Positions 51,210 through 60,055 are shown, numbered from the stretch's first letter. The stretch is 64,000 nt of DNA from JBEISR01 sp044337705 (GCA_044337705.1 JBIINB010000001.1:1-64000); one strand, 5' to 3'. Numbers and translations: made by a program. Notes: a model not told the origin generated them from the sequence alone.

Positions 51210-51771
51210 TTTTCCTCCAGACGGAATTCGAGAGCCGGAAGATGGAATTGCAAATCTATGGTATTCTCCCGCCTTTTACTGGAGGGATCTCAGTGAGGCC
51301 AGGGCTGTCGCTCGCGATTTGATTGCCGCAGGCTATAGAGGCTGGGTTCGATTGCGAGATGGATCGGGGCAGGAGGGACCCTTGGAATACCGGTATCGCG
51401 GTCTTTATGAGACGAACCATCATTTTGTCGACTTTGGTACTGTTCTCGTTCCCTTTCAGCACAATGAGGAAAGACTTGGAGTCAATTTGGCTCGCGTCGG
51501 CATGGTCGTTGGTTTAGGCAATGGCAATACGCCTGTCTTTGGTCTCGATGTGAAAGACTTCAAGACCTACGACGGAATTGCGGCAGAAGTTACGATCCTT
51601 CTGGCGAGGCCTCGTGTTGTCTGGAATCCACCAGCGGTCCAGCCTCCTCTTGTCGATATCGACGATGAAGGAGGGATGGGCGTTGCGAACGTACCGGAGC
51701 CAACTGCCTCTGCGATTTGGGGGTTAGGCTCTTTGGCCCTTCTTTGCCGGAAGAAGCGGTCTATCTTTTAA
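51112..51771 (+). pseudogene. PEP-CTERM protein, C-terminal fragment in the other frame
   Basis: This frame encodes the main part of the protein after about 51190: a beta-rich domain (YRGWVRLRDGSG, YRYRGLYETNHHFVDFG, RVGMVVGLGNGN) and a C-terminal sorting signal with VPEP, a hydrophobic helix and terminal RKKR. It has no signal peptide of its own; the residues before 51190 in this frame are a shadow of the first fragment. PEP-CTERM proteins are exported and processed by exosortase. Together the two fragments (50988-51771) make a plausible ~260-residue PEP-CTERM protein interrupted by one frameshift or sequencing error. Confidence 0.7.
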
Positions 51772-52223
51772 GTAGTGACTGTAATCTACATTGAAGGGAT
51801 GGTCCGGGCCTGTAATGGTCAACTGTGTACTGAAGAATAAAGCATGCACGACAGATGAATCGGTTTGAAATCATCAGGCTAATTGGAGTGTGATGATATG
51901 GAAGAGTCGATTTGCACCTCGACTGGGGGTAGCTTAGGATCGATGGGCTACAGTCATGCTTAGTAGCGGAGGGAGGTCAGCTTGCTCTTCTAGCCAGAGC
52001 CTTTTGGCCCTGCAAGAGATGATATCGCGCCTCCTGGCCAGGATTTGTGAGCGAACAGCTTTGGGTACCTGCTGACGACAGCGACGCACTGGTGTGTGGT
52101 TTCCTCGGAAACAGGTGGCACCAAGCCGCCCGCAGAAAAGACGGGCAGCTCGCGTCGTTCCGCTCCAAGGAACCTCGGACCGATGGGCCGACGGAATCGA
52201 AGCGTGCACTGCGCACTCATAAT
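51772..52223. other. intergenic region after the PEP-CTERM gene
   Basis: I find no supported gene. Frames on both strands are short or low in similarity. It may contain further decayed sequence linked to the neighbouring pseudogene, but I cannot recognise it. Confidence 0.4.
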
Positions 52224-52239
52224 GTAGCCTTGGCTACAT
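52224..52239. promoter_or_regulatory. 16-bp inverted repeat TGTAGC-N4-GCTACA (copy 4)
   Basis: Sequence TGTAGCCTTGGCTACA, 7-bp arms, flanked by AA and TT so that the dyad extends to 20 bp. It abuts the 3' end of the hydantoinase B remnant on the minus strand. No intact gene starts nearby, which weakens an operator role for this copy. Confidence 0.4.
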
Positions 52240-53030
52240 TGCGGAAGCACTATCGGGAATCCCAAAGCCACCGCCGCCAGGAGTGCAGATCTTCCAGGGA
52301 TCCCCGGCTTGCACTTCGACCTGGAATCGGCCGGGCAATAATTTCGGTTCCCCATTCCCCCTGACCAGCCAGAATTCTCCGACGTGTCCCGGCACACATC
52401 CTTCTGCACCGTAGGGCGGCATTGACCGTACCGATTGCCGATCATCGTGACGGTCAATCGCTCCAGGGATAGGAAATCGAGAAGCATGCCATCGCCACCT
52501 AGCCATTACCCCTGATCTCCGCTTCCGCGACGGATCGCAAAACGAAGCATTCGAATGGGATAGGGGGCTTCCAGGACTTCCGGATCGGTCAGTCATGCGT
52601 TGGTCATGTGGGAATGGACGGCCGAGGCGCCTTGGTAGCCCTCCGCAACACCAACGCCGCCACCGACGGTTCCATAGTACCCGAACCGCTCCGTTGCCAA
52701 AGAGAAGATTTTTCATCTTCCCCTGGCTGGCCGCATGGTTCCCAAGGGCTCCCGGAATCACATCCACTACCCGTTGACTGGTTTCGACATTTTCAGCGGC
52801 AACTGCGGGAGAACTTCACATAGGCAACTTTCGGGGAGGATTCAAAAGCCCGGGGGTAGGATCAGACGCAGGAAGCGGGCCAGGCCCCTGTTGAGCGGCA
52901 GTTGGTCGGCAATTGAAGCGGCGATGACGAACTGAACGGCGGCGTGAACAATAGAAAGACTGGTGCTGCAATGGCTGGGATGCACTCCAGAGGTGCCGTG
53001 GAAATCGAGATCGCGAATGCCTTCAGGTTG
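52234..53030 (-). pseudogene. decayed hydantoinase B / 5-oxoprolinase (HyuB) C-terminal remnant
   Basis: Joined over three frames the minus strand spells a HyuB C terminus: DLDFHGTSGVHPSH, DQLPLNRGLARFLRLILPPG, ENVETSQRVVDVIPGALGNH, GTVGGGVGVAEGYQGASAVH, HMTNA, LTDPEVLEAPYPIRMLRF, IRRGSG, LERLTVTMIGNRYG, GEFWLVRGNGEPKLLPG, and the closing TPGGGGFG. It is broken by in-frame stops after HMTNA (52592 region) and after GSGDQG (52506 region), and by frameshifts near 52680, 52420 and 52820. Intact HyuB hydrolyses hydantoin-like or 5-oxoproline rings with HyuA. The N-terminal ~60% is missing and folD directly adjoins. It is clearly dead. Confidence 0.8.
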
Positions 53031-53081
53031 TTTCCTGATATGGGACTTTTGGCTTTGTCAAACCAATCGGCTCGCTAGTGT

Positions 53082-53969
53082 TTAGTCGCATCCCCTTTCC
53101 ATGAGTTCAAAGGCCTTCATGGTGTTGTGCAGCAGCATGGCGATGGTGAGTGGTCCGATTCCACCAGGAACAGGGGTGATGGCAGATGCCACACGGGATA
53201 CCGCATTGAAGTCGACATCTCCCACCAGTTTGTCCCCGAGTCGATTGATGCCGACATCGATCACCACAGCCCCCGGCTTGACCATCTCTGGCCCGACAAA
53301 ATTCGGCTTTCCGATTGCTGCGATCAGGATATCTGCCCGCCGGGTAATCGAAGGCAGATTGCGGCTTCGGCTATGGCAGCAGGTAACCGTCGCATTGGCG
53401 AAACGACTGCCGCAGGGACCTTCTTTCTGAACTAGCATCATCGCCAGCGGCTTGCCGACAATGTCACTGCGGCCAATGACGACCACCTCTTTTCCCTCCG
53501 TCTCGATTTCTTCTCTGGCCAGCAGTTGCACTACACCGTGCGGGGTGCATGGAAGAAACCTCGGGCGATCCTGACTGATCCGCCCCACGTTTTCTGCTGC
53601 GAATGCATCGACATCCTTACGGGGATCAATCGCATCCAAAACCGCGCGGGAATCGATCCCGGCTGGTACGGGTAATTGAACCAGAATTCCATGGATCGAC
53701 GGGTCCTGATTCCACTGGCTGAGCAGTTCCAGAAGCTGGGAGGTTGTCGTGCTTTCCGGAAGGCGTCGCAGCACACTGACAATCCCAGCGGATTCGCAGG
53801 CCTTTTCCTTATTGCGCACGTAGACCTGACTGGCCGGGTCATCACCTACCAATGCCACGGCCAGGCAGGGCCGTTTTCCCGTCATCCCCACCTGCCGCTC
53901 CACCTCCTGTCGAATCTCCTCACGAATCGCCTGGGCAATCTTCTTCCCATCGAGAATGCGGATGTCCAA
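53082..53969 (-). CDS. folD: bifunctional methylenetetrahydrofolate dehydrogenase/cyclohydrolase
   Basis: The 295-residue enzyme interconverts methylene-, methenyl- and 10-formyl-THF with NADP+. It shows VGDDPASQVYVRNKEKAC with Tyr50 and catalytic Lys54, GILVQLPVP near 94-102, PCTPHGVVQLL, VVVIGRSDIVGKPLAMML (Rossmann motif), and ITPVPGGIGPLTIAMLL near the C terminus. The length is typical, with a small insert (VQKEGPCGSRFANATV) after the Rossmann motif. It is divergent from sulfite reductase. The 214-bp region between them carries two inverted repeats. Confidence 0.95.
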   Translation of the reverse strand: MDIRILDGKKIAQAIREEIRQEVERQVGMTGKRPCLAVALVGDDPASQVYVRNKEKACESAGIVSVLRRLPESTTTSQLLELLSQWNQDPSIHGILVQLPVPAGIDSRAVLDAIDPRKDVDAFAAENVGRISQDRPRFLPCTPHGVVQLLAREEIETEGKEVVVIGRSDIVGKPLAMMLVQKEGPCGSRFANATVTCCHSRSRNLPSITRRADILIAAIGKPNFVGPEMVKPGAVVIDVGINRLGDKLVGDVDFNAVSRVASAITPVPGGIGPLTIAMLLHNTMKAFELMERGCD

Positions 53970-54002
53970 AAGTCGTTTTCCTTATGCTACGATCGGATGC
54001 TA

Positions 54003-54054
54003 CGCCACTATCCCAGGAGCCCCTCTTGAGGGCGTCCCAAGTGCGATAGTGGCG
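54003..54054. promoter_or_regulatory. 10-bp inverted repeat in the folD/sulfite reductase divergent region
   Basis: CGCCACTATC (54003-54012) and GATAGTGGCG (54045-54054) are perfect complements separated by 32 nt, which include a smaller GCCC/GGGC hairpin. It could be a leader RNA element of the sulfite reductase mRNA or a DNA operator. It does not match a riboswitch class I can recall. Confidence 0.4.
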
Positions 54055-54068
54055 CTGCTGGGGCGCCG

Positions 54069-54083
54069 CTATAGTGAGTATAG
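54069..54083. promoter_or_regulatory. short dyad CTATA-N5-TATAG upstream of sulfite reductase
   Basis: CTATAGTGAGTATAG contains 5-bp arms around GTGAG. Its position about 100 bp before the start codon would suit a promoter or operator. Confidence 0.3.
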
Positions 54084-54183
54084 ACCAACTTGGCCGATCG
54101 ATCATCTGCCGACGGCAACACCAACTGGACCAAGTTCGCCAAGCGAACCTGTCCATTGCTTATAGACAAGGGAGTGGATAGTC

Positions 54184-55896
54184 ATGTCAGAAGAAAACAA
54201 ACTGAGTGCGGTGGAAGCCATCAAGGAAACCAGTAGATTTCTCCGCGGCACCATCGGAGAAGAGCTGCAGAATGATTCCGCTTCGTTCGGCAAGGACAAT
54301 GCACAATTGCTGAAGTTTCACGGCACCTACCAGCAGGATGACCGCGAGCAACGGGTAGCGAGAGACGGGGGGAAAAGCGAAAAAGCCTATAGCTTCATGG
54401 TCCGCACCCGGATCCCGGGAGGGGATTTGACAGCCGAACAGTTCCTGGCGCATCTCGATCTTTGCGATGAAATCGGCAACACGACGCTCAAAGTAACGAC
54501 GCGTCAGGCAATTCAGTTGCACGGGATTGTGAAGGGTGATCTTTGGAAGGCGATCCATCGGATCAACGAGGTGGAATTGAGCACACTTGCGGCCTGCGGT
54601 GATGTCAATCGCAACGTCATGTGCTGCCCAGCACCCTATGCCAACGAGATCCACCGTGAGATCCAGAAGGTGGCGCACGAGATCGCCATGCACCTTGCCC
54701 CTCGTTCCAAGGCCTATCATGAACTTTGGGTCACCGACCCCCAGACACAGGAAGCATCGCTGGCGGGCGGGAGTGATGAGGAGTTTGAGCCGATTTACGG
54801 GAAGACCTATCTCCCTCGGAAATTCAAAATCGGCGTCGGCTTGGCTGACGACAATTGCGTCGACATCTACACCCAAGATCTCGGCTTTATGGCCATCGTC
54901 CGCGACCAGAAGATCATCGGATACAACGTGACGGTCGGCGGCGGGATGGGAATGACACCCAGCGCCGCCAAAACTTTTCCGGCGCTTGCAAAACGAATGG
55001 CCTTCTGTACCCGTGAGCAGGTGTTGGAGGTGGCCGAAGCGGTGGTCAAAGTTCAGCGGGATCATGGGAATCGGTCGGATCGAAAAGTCGCGCGACTGAA
55101 GTACGTCATCGCCGAAAAGGGGGTGGATTGGTTCCGGGAGCAGGTGGAAGCATACTGCGGGTACAAACTGGCGGATTGTCATCCGGACGATGTCACTGGC
55201 CACAACGATCACCTCGGCTGGGAGGCTCAGGGCGATGGATTGTGGTTCTACGGACTCAATATCGAAAACGGTAGAGTCTTCGATGGCCCGTCACGGCAAT
55301 GGAAGTCTGCGATCCGCGAGATCTGCCATCAGTTGCGCCCCAGGCTCAAACTGACCGCTCACCAGAGCATCCTCTTCACCCACCTTCGCGAAGACCAGAA
55401 ATCGACGCTCGAGTCGATCCTGCGAAAGAATGGCATTCCTTTGTCCGAAGAGATTTCAACCGTTCGACGCTGGTCGATTGCCTGCGTCGCGCTACCTACC
55501 TGTGGACTTGCCATCACCGAAAGCGAGCGGGTGCTTCCGGAGGTGATCGATCAACTGGAGCCGCTTCTCGAATCACTTGGTCTGGAAGAAGATGCCTTTA
55601 CCGTCCGGATGACCGGTTGTCCAAACGGCTGTGCACGCCCATTCGATGCCGAAGTGGGGCTGGTGGGAAGAGCCAAAGGAAAGTACACGCTTTATCTCGG
55701 CGGATCGCGTTTGGGCAACCGACTCGGATTCATCCACCGCGATATGGTTCCCCTGGAAGACATCTCCAAGGTCCTCCAACCGTTGCTCTCCAAGTTCTCC
55801 CAGATGCGACAACCTGGCGAGGGATTCGGGGATTTCTGCACTCGCGTGGGCAATTCCTCGCTGATGGAGTGGAACGAACCACCAGCCGTCACCTGA
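54184..55896 (+). CDS. assimilatory sulfite reductase, siroheme/4Fe-4S (ferredoxin-type or CysI)
   Basis: The 570-residue protein is built from two sulfite/nitrite reductase ferredoxin-like halves. Cysteines 434, 440, 479 and 483 (in CVALPTC and TGCPNGC) form the pattern C-x5-C-xn-C-x3-C that holds the 4Fe-4S cluster and siroheme. VTTRQAIQLHG near 105-115 and YNVTVGGGMGMTPS near 247-260 are further substrate/siroheme-binding landmarks. It should reduce sulfite to sulfide with six electrons. TGCPNGC fits sulfite more than nitrite reductases, but nitrite reductase cannot be excluded. There is no cysJ flavoprotein nearby, so ferredoxin is the likely donor. AGGGAG precedes the start. Its 3' end overlaps the convergent PAP2 gene by 8 nt. 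Confidence 0.9.
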   Translation: MSEENKLSAVEAIKETSRFLRGTIGEELQNDSASFGKDNAQLLKFHGTYQQDDREQRVARDGGKSEKAYSFMVRTRIPGGDLTAEQFLAHLDLCDEIGNTTLKVTTRQAIQLHGIVKGDLWKAIHRINEVELSTLAACGDVNRNVMCCPAPYANEIHREIQKVAHEIAMHLAPRSKAYHELWVTDPQTQEASLAGGSDEEFEPIYGKTYLPRKFKIGVGLADDNCVDIYTQDLGFMAIVRDQKIIGYNVTVGGGMGMTPSAAKTFPALAKRMAFCTREQVLEVAEAVVKVQRDHGNRSDRKVARLKYVIAEKGVDWFREQVEAYCGYKLADCHPDDVTGHNDHLGWEAQGDGLWFYGLNIENGRVFDGPSRQWKSAIREICHQLRPRLKLTAHQSILFTHLREDQKSTLESILRKNGIPLSEEISTVRRWSIACVALPTCGLAITESERVLPEVIDQLEPLLESLGLEEDAFTVRMTGCPNGCARPFDAEVGLVGRAKGKYTLYLGGSRLGNRLGFIHRDMVPLEDISKVLQPLLSKFSQMRQPGEGFGDFCTRVGNSSLMEWNEPPAVT

Positions 55897-56551
55897 TCGC
55901 GTTTGTCGGTCCTGAGGCTATCGCATGCTCGGGATCCGCTTGCATAGGCTTCCATGGCCAAAGCGTGGCGATCGCTAAGGCGATTGCCACCCCTCCGAAG
56001 ACATCCGAAGGGTAGTGTGCACCGGCCACCACCCGCTGCAGGCAGGCCAGCGCAGCCCAAAGGGCGAACAGCAGCCTTCCCTTTGGATAGACGGCAGACA
56101 TTCCCACAGCCAGCGCGGCAACGGTGGCCGAGTGACCCGATGGGAAACTGCGAAGCCTAGCCTTCCAGCCTCCCTCGGGAAGCTTGACTCCCCACCCCGC
56201 TTGGGAAACCAGCCCAGGGAATTCTTCCAGCGCGTAGGGCCGCACTCTGGGAAAAAGCCCCTTGCTGACGTTGGCAACCACCCCAGTGACCAGGGTCAGC
56301 AGCAAGACCCAACCGAGCGCCCTGCGTCGACAGGCATCGAGATAAATCAGCGTTCCCAGCATCAACAGTGTCGTCAGCCCCTGGGCCAGAAACTCAGAGA
56401 GCATGATCACCTTGTCGATATCCCCGGGGAGATCCAGGGTCCTAAGTCGGTTCGACCAATCGACGTCGAACGGAGCGACCATCCAAGCCAAAAGCAGGCC
56501 CAAGCTCATCCCGGTGGCCAGCGCGATTCGCTTCCTACGAAAGTCTTTCAC
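55889..56551 (-). CDS. PAP2-family membrane phosphatase
   Basis: The 220-residue protein has several membrane helices (near 9-26, 50-70, 78-98, 140-160, 185-200) and the three phosphatase motifs: KGLFPRVRP, SFPSGHS, and RVVAGAHYPSDVFGG with the catalytic histidine. It should remove phosphate from lipid phosphates such as phosphatidic acid, phosphatidylglycerol phosphate or undecaprenyl pyrophosphate at the membrane. The start is a GTG at 56551 with AGGGAGG in front. It lies downstream of and on the same strand as the DUF1501 gene, 40 bp away, but cotranscription with that gene has no functional reason. Confidence 0.88.
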   Translation of the reverse strand: MKDFRRKRIALATGMSLGLLLAWMVAPFDVDWSNRLRTLDLPGDIDKVIMLSEFLAQGLTTLLMLGTLIYLDACRRRALGWVLLLTLVTGVVANVSKGLFPRVRPYALEEFPGLVSQAGWGVKLPEGGWKARLRSFPSGHSATVAALAVGMSAVYPKGRLLFALWAALACLQRVVAGAHYPSDVFGGVAIALAIATLWPWKPMQADPEHAIASGPTNAIR

Positions 56552-56591
56552 AGTCCCTCCCTGGTCTGATGGGAAACGATGATGGCTACCT

Positions 56592-57992
56592 TCAGGTCAG
56601 AATCGCCTCGATGGGCTGGCCACGGGTTGCCGGCACGGGGCGACCGACCGCGTCGTGCAGGATCGTTTCGGGCCCGATTCCAAGACAGTGGTAGATCGTT
56701 GCATGAAGGTCCTGGGGTTCCACGCGTCCCTCCAGGGGAAAGCCGCCCTGCCGGTCCGATCTTCCATGCACCACCCCACCTCGCACACCGCCACCGGCCA
56801 GCGCTGCAGAAAAGACGTGGCCCCAATGATCGCGGCCACCACCTGGATTGATTCTGGGGGAACGCCCGAACTCCCCCATCCAGACAACCAGAGTTTCGTC
56901 TAGTAGACCTCTCTGCCCGAGATCCTCCAGCAGCGCAGAGTAAGCCAAGTCCATCGGAGGCATCAGAGCCTCCTTCAGTCGCTTGCTGTTGTTGGCATGG
57001 GTATCCCAGGCAGGGGCTACATCGGGATCGTCTGCTCCTCGCGTCCAGTTCACCTGCACCAAAGAAACTCCTGCCTCAATCAATCGCCTTGCCAAAAGAA
57101 CGCTTTGCCCAAAACGATTCCTTCCGTAACGATCGCGGACCGAGTCAGCTTCCTGATCCAATGCGAAGGCATTCTTCGCCTTCCCTCCCTGCAGAAGGTT
57201 GGCTGCTTGGTGCTGCAGATTGCTCCACCGTGATCTCGCTGCTTCCATCGGTCCCGCATTCAAAGCCTGATTCATCTGATCCAGAAGCGACCGACGTGCC
57301 GCCATCCGTTCCAGCGGCACATCCGCTCGAAGCGATACATCGGCGATTTGGAAATCGGATGCATTGGGATCACAAGTCAGAAGCCAAGGATCCGCATGGG
57401 ATCCCAACCAGCCAGCATCCTGACCTGGCCAAACGATGCGTCCTGTATTCCAAATCTCCTCCGGTAATCGGATCGCCCCGGGCAGATCGGTCTGATCCCC
57501 TCGCAGATGGCGAACGGTTGCAGCAAGAGTAGGCCAATGATTGGGCGCACCTGGCAGTGCATTCTCCATGTTCGTCGGTGCATGCGGAACGCCGGTGAGC
57601 ATCCAGTATCCACTGGAGGAATGCGCGTTATCGTCCGTCGCCATGGCTCGCAGAACAGCGATCGATTCGGTCAACCTAGCGGTGCGCGGCATCCATTGGC
57701 CAACCCTCAGCCCGGGAGTGGCCGTAGCAATGCTCGGCTCTTCCCCTCGAATCTCCAATGGTGCGTCCGGCTTGGGGTCCCAAGTCTCGTGCTGCGGAGG
57801 CCCACCCAAGAGAAAAAGAACAATGCAGTGCTTCGCGCGGCCGAAGGAACCCGATGCAACAGCAGACCGGCATTGAGCCTCCCAGAGCATCGGAAGACTA
57901 ACCCCCAAGGATCCGATTCCACCGATCTGAAGCCATTGGCGTCGCGTCTGTCGATCGCAGAGCTTCACTCCGCGGTCCGATAGTGTCCACAT
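56592..57992 (-). CDS. DUF1501 domain-containing protein
   Basis: The 466-residue protein has a twin-arginine-like N terminus (TRRQWLQIGGIGSLGVSLP), followed by the DUF1501 domain. Family features are CIVLFLLGGPPQHETWDPKP, SIAVLRAMATDDNAHSSSGYWMLTG, RRLIEAGVSLVQVNW, DETLVVWMGEFGRSPRIN, GRDHWGHVFSAALAGGG and the closing HATIYHCLGIGP. The fold is alkaline-phosphatase/sulfatase-like, but no activity is known. In planctomycetes DUF1501 genes usually follow a DUF1549/DUF1553 cytochrome-like gene; none is present here. Export by the Tat system is inferred. Confidence 0.9.
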   Translation of the reverse strand: MWTLSDRGVKLCDRQTRRQWLQIGGIGSLGVSLPMLWEAQCRSAVASGSFGRAKHCIVLFLLGGPPQHETWDPKPDAPLEIRGEEPSIATATPGLRVGQWMPRTARLTESIAVLRAMATDDNAHSSSGYWMLTGVPHAPTNMENALPGAPNHWPTLAATVRHLRGDQTDLPGAIRLPEEIWNTGRIVWPGQDAGWLGSHADPWLLTCDPNASDFQIADVSLRADVPLERMAARRSLLDQMNQALNAGPMEAARSRWSNLQHQAANLLQGGKAKNAFALDQEADSVRDRYGRNRFGQSVLLARRLIEAGVSLVQVNWTRGADDPDVAPAWDTHANNSKRLKEALMPPMDLAYSALLEDLGQRGLLDETLVVWMGEFGRSPRINPGGGRDHWGHVFSAALAGGGVRGGVVHGRSDRQGGFPLEGRVEPQDLHATIYHCLGIGPETILHDAVGRPVPATRGQPIEAILT

Positions 57993-58175
57993 CCGCCATC
58001 TCCCACACGGATCCTACCCTAAAATCACCCAACTCCACCTATCGTACCTTATCCTCCTCACGCCTGCACCGGCGAAAATCTCCACGGGGAGTTCCTACGG
58101 TTAGCCACCTGAAAAAAATGGATCCTAAAAGCGGTCACAAAAGGCAAGCCGATCTAAGGGTCTTGTGAATTCCTG

Positions 58176-59204
58176 TCATGGTTGTACGGTCTCTCCTGCC
58201 TCCTGGGCGCGTTGCAGAAAACGATCGTTAAAACATCGCTCGGCGACCGCCTTGGCCCCATCGATCAATTCGAGAGAGACCAGTTGGTCCCGTAGGGTTT
58301 GCCACCGAGAGAGCGTCATCTGTCCGATCCGATCTCTAGAAAATCCCTCTGGGATGCAGAGGGCCTTTAGCTTTTCGACACCATAAGCGAGCGCTTCAGC
58401 AGTCATCTTCTCGTTCTGCTTCAAAATGTACGCGTTCGTCTCTTGTGGTGATTCGAGGTACTTCTGCCACCCTTCGATACTGGCAACCACCATCTTCTGC
58501 ACCAGCTCGGGATTGCGCTGCACATACTCTTCGGTTGCCACCAGACAACATGCGTAGGGGTTGTATCCGATCTCGGAAAGCATCAGATTCCGCACCTTCA
58601 CTCCCTGCTGCTCGGCCAGCAGCGGCTCACTAAAACTGTAGGCCTGCTGGGCAACCCCGGGTCCGGAGACAAGCTCGGCCACCGTCCCATAGTAGGGAAC
58701 GATTTGCACGGAAGAATCCAGCAGCGATTTGCTCTTAAGGAATGGCACATAGGGCCTTCCAGAATCAATCTGAAGCTTGACGTTCTTCAGTGTCTGAAAG
58801 CTGGTGATATCTGAGTCCTCGCGCACCATGATGCAGCGAGGCCCATCCTGCAGCGGCGCCATCAGTGCCACCATCGACGAATCCGCCGATCGAGCCATGA
58901 GGACATCGTCTGCATTTCCGATGCCAAACTGAGCTCGCCCCAGTTCGAGTTCGGGAGCCACCGAAACGCCTTTGCCTCCCGGCACTATCTCCACATCGAT
59001 GCCATGACTCTTATAGATCCCGTGCACCAGCGCCGCATAGAATCCGCCATGCTCTGCCTCGGGGTACCAATTGAGTACCAGCTTAATCCTCGGGTTTGCA
59101 GGAGCTTCTTTCGAAGCGGGACCGCTGGTGGATTGCTCAGCAGAACAACCGATCAGCAGCATCAAAAGTCCAATACCGATCAGAATCCGGTGGTACGACT
59201 TCAT
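58176..59204 (-). CDS. NMT1/THI5-like ABC transporter substrate-binding lipoprotein
   Basis: The 342-residue protein starts at ATG 59204 after GGAAGGATG, with a lipoprotein signal whose lipobox ends LLIGC (Cys20). The mature part has IKLVLNWYPEAEHGGFYAAL, LELGRAQFGIGNADDVLMAR, and MVALMAPLQDGPRCIMV, the NMT1/THI5 periplasmic-binding pattern. Family members bind pyrimidine thiamine precursors, nitrate, taurine or sulfonates. It is the last gene of an ATPase-permease-binding protein operon, 17 nt after the permease. The ligand is unresolved; a pyrimidine or sulfonate is most likely. Confidence 0.88.
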   Translation of the reverse strand: MKSYHRILIGIGLLMLLIGCSAEQSTSGPASKEAPANPRIKLVLNWYPEAEHGGFYAALVHGIYKSHGIDVEIVPGGKGVSVAPELELGRAQFGIGNADDVLMARSADSSMVALMAPLQDGPRCIMVREDSDITSFQTLKNVKLQIDSGRPYVPFLKSKSLLDSSVQIVPYYGTVAELVSGPGVAQQAYSFSEPLLAEQQGVKVRNLMLSEIGYNPYACCLVATEEYVQRNPELVQKMVVASIEGWQKYLESPQETNAYILKQNEKMTAEALAYGVEKLKALCIPEGFSRDRIGQMTLSRWQTLRDQLVSLELIDGAKAVAERCFNDRFLQRAQEAGETVQP

Positions 59205-59221
59205 CTCGCATCCTTCCGCCA

Positions 59222-60055
59222 TCAGGGCTCGTACGATTCCAGATTCACCGCCATAGTCCAGCGTCGAAAAACGGTGCGACCTAGCAGGTGAACGATAAGA
59301 AAAAAAGCGATCCCCAGAAGGGTGCTCGACACAAGAGCTGCAAACAGGTGGGCAGTCCGTTGCTGACTTTGCCACTGCGTCATCAACGACCCCAACCCAT
59401 CATAGCTTGTGGCGTTGCCGACAAAGAACTCTCCGATGATCGCACCGATGACAGCCAATCCTGATGAGATTCGCATCCCTACCAGAAGATGCGGAATCGC
59501 GGCAGGAATCCGTAGCTTTGCCAGGGTTTGCCAGCGGGACGCCTCGTGCATTCGAAACAGGTCGATCCAATTGCGATCAATGGAAAGCAGCCCTGCGGTG
59601 ACATTGGCGATGATGGGAAACACGCTGATGATCGTTGCGATGATCACGATCGTCCTCATATTGTTTCCGGACCAGATGATCAGCAAGGGTGCGATCGCGA
59701 CAATCGGAACAGTCTGTAGGAAGATGACATAGGGATAAATCGAAAGCCTCAGCCAACGGAATTGACTGAATAGAATCGCCAGAATCGATCCTAGGACCAC
59801 GCTGGAAACCAGACCCAGTCCGGCTGCCGCCCCTGTCGCCAGCATCCCCTGAACCAATACCGACTCCTTCTCGGTCGCCGCTTTCCAAACGGCCGCCGGT
59901 GCCGGGAGCACGATGGGTTTCAGCTTCCAGAAATCGACGGTCCACTGCCAAAGCCCGACCACCAGAAGGAACACGATGATCGGCGGCAAAGCCGATCGAA
60001 TCCAGCGTCTCGCTATGAGGGAGGTAGTGTTATCCGTTCCTCGAAAATCTCTCAT
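59222..60055 (-). CDS. ABC transporter permease (SsuC/TauC/ThiX-like)
   Basis: The 277-residue permease has about six hydrophobic segments and the BPD_transp_1 fold, with the EAA-like loop HEASRWQTLAKLRIPAAIPHLLVGMR contacting the ATPase and IGAIIGEFFVG after it. ATG 60055 overlaps the ATPase stop as ATGA, so translation is coupled. The frame is open upstream to 60265, but that is inside the ATPase gene in another frame. It imports the same ligand as the neighbouring binding protein. Confidence 0.9.
   Translation of the reverse strand: MRDFRGTDNTTSLIARRWIRSALPPIIVFLLVVGLWQWTVDFWKLKPIVLPAPAAVWKAATEKESVLVQGMLATGAAAGLGLVSSVVLGSILAILFSQFRWLRLSIYPYVIFLQTVPIVAIAPLLIIWSGNNMRTIVIIATIISVFPIIANVTAGLLSIDRNWIDLFRMHEASRWQTLAKLRIPAAIPHLLVGMRISSGLAVIGAIIGEFFVGNATSYDGLGSLMTQWQSQQRTAHLFAALVSSTLLGIAFFLIVHLLGRTVFRRWTMAVNLESYEP

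Noticed and set aside
51934..52216. short minus-strand frames as an additional gene after the hydantoinase remnant
   Set aside because: Two overlapping frames in different phases, no motif, no ribosome-binding site; probably noise or unrecognisable decayed sequence.
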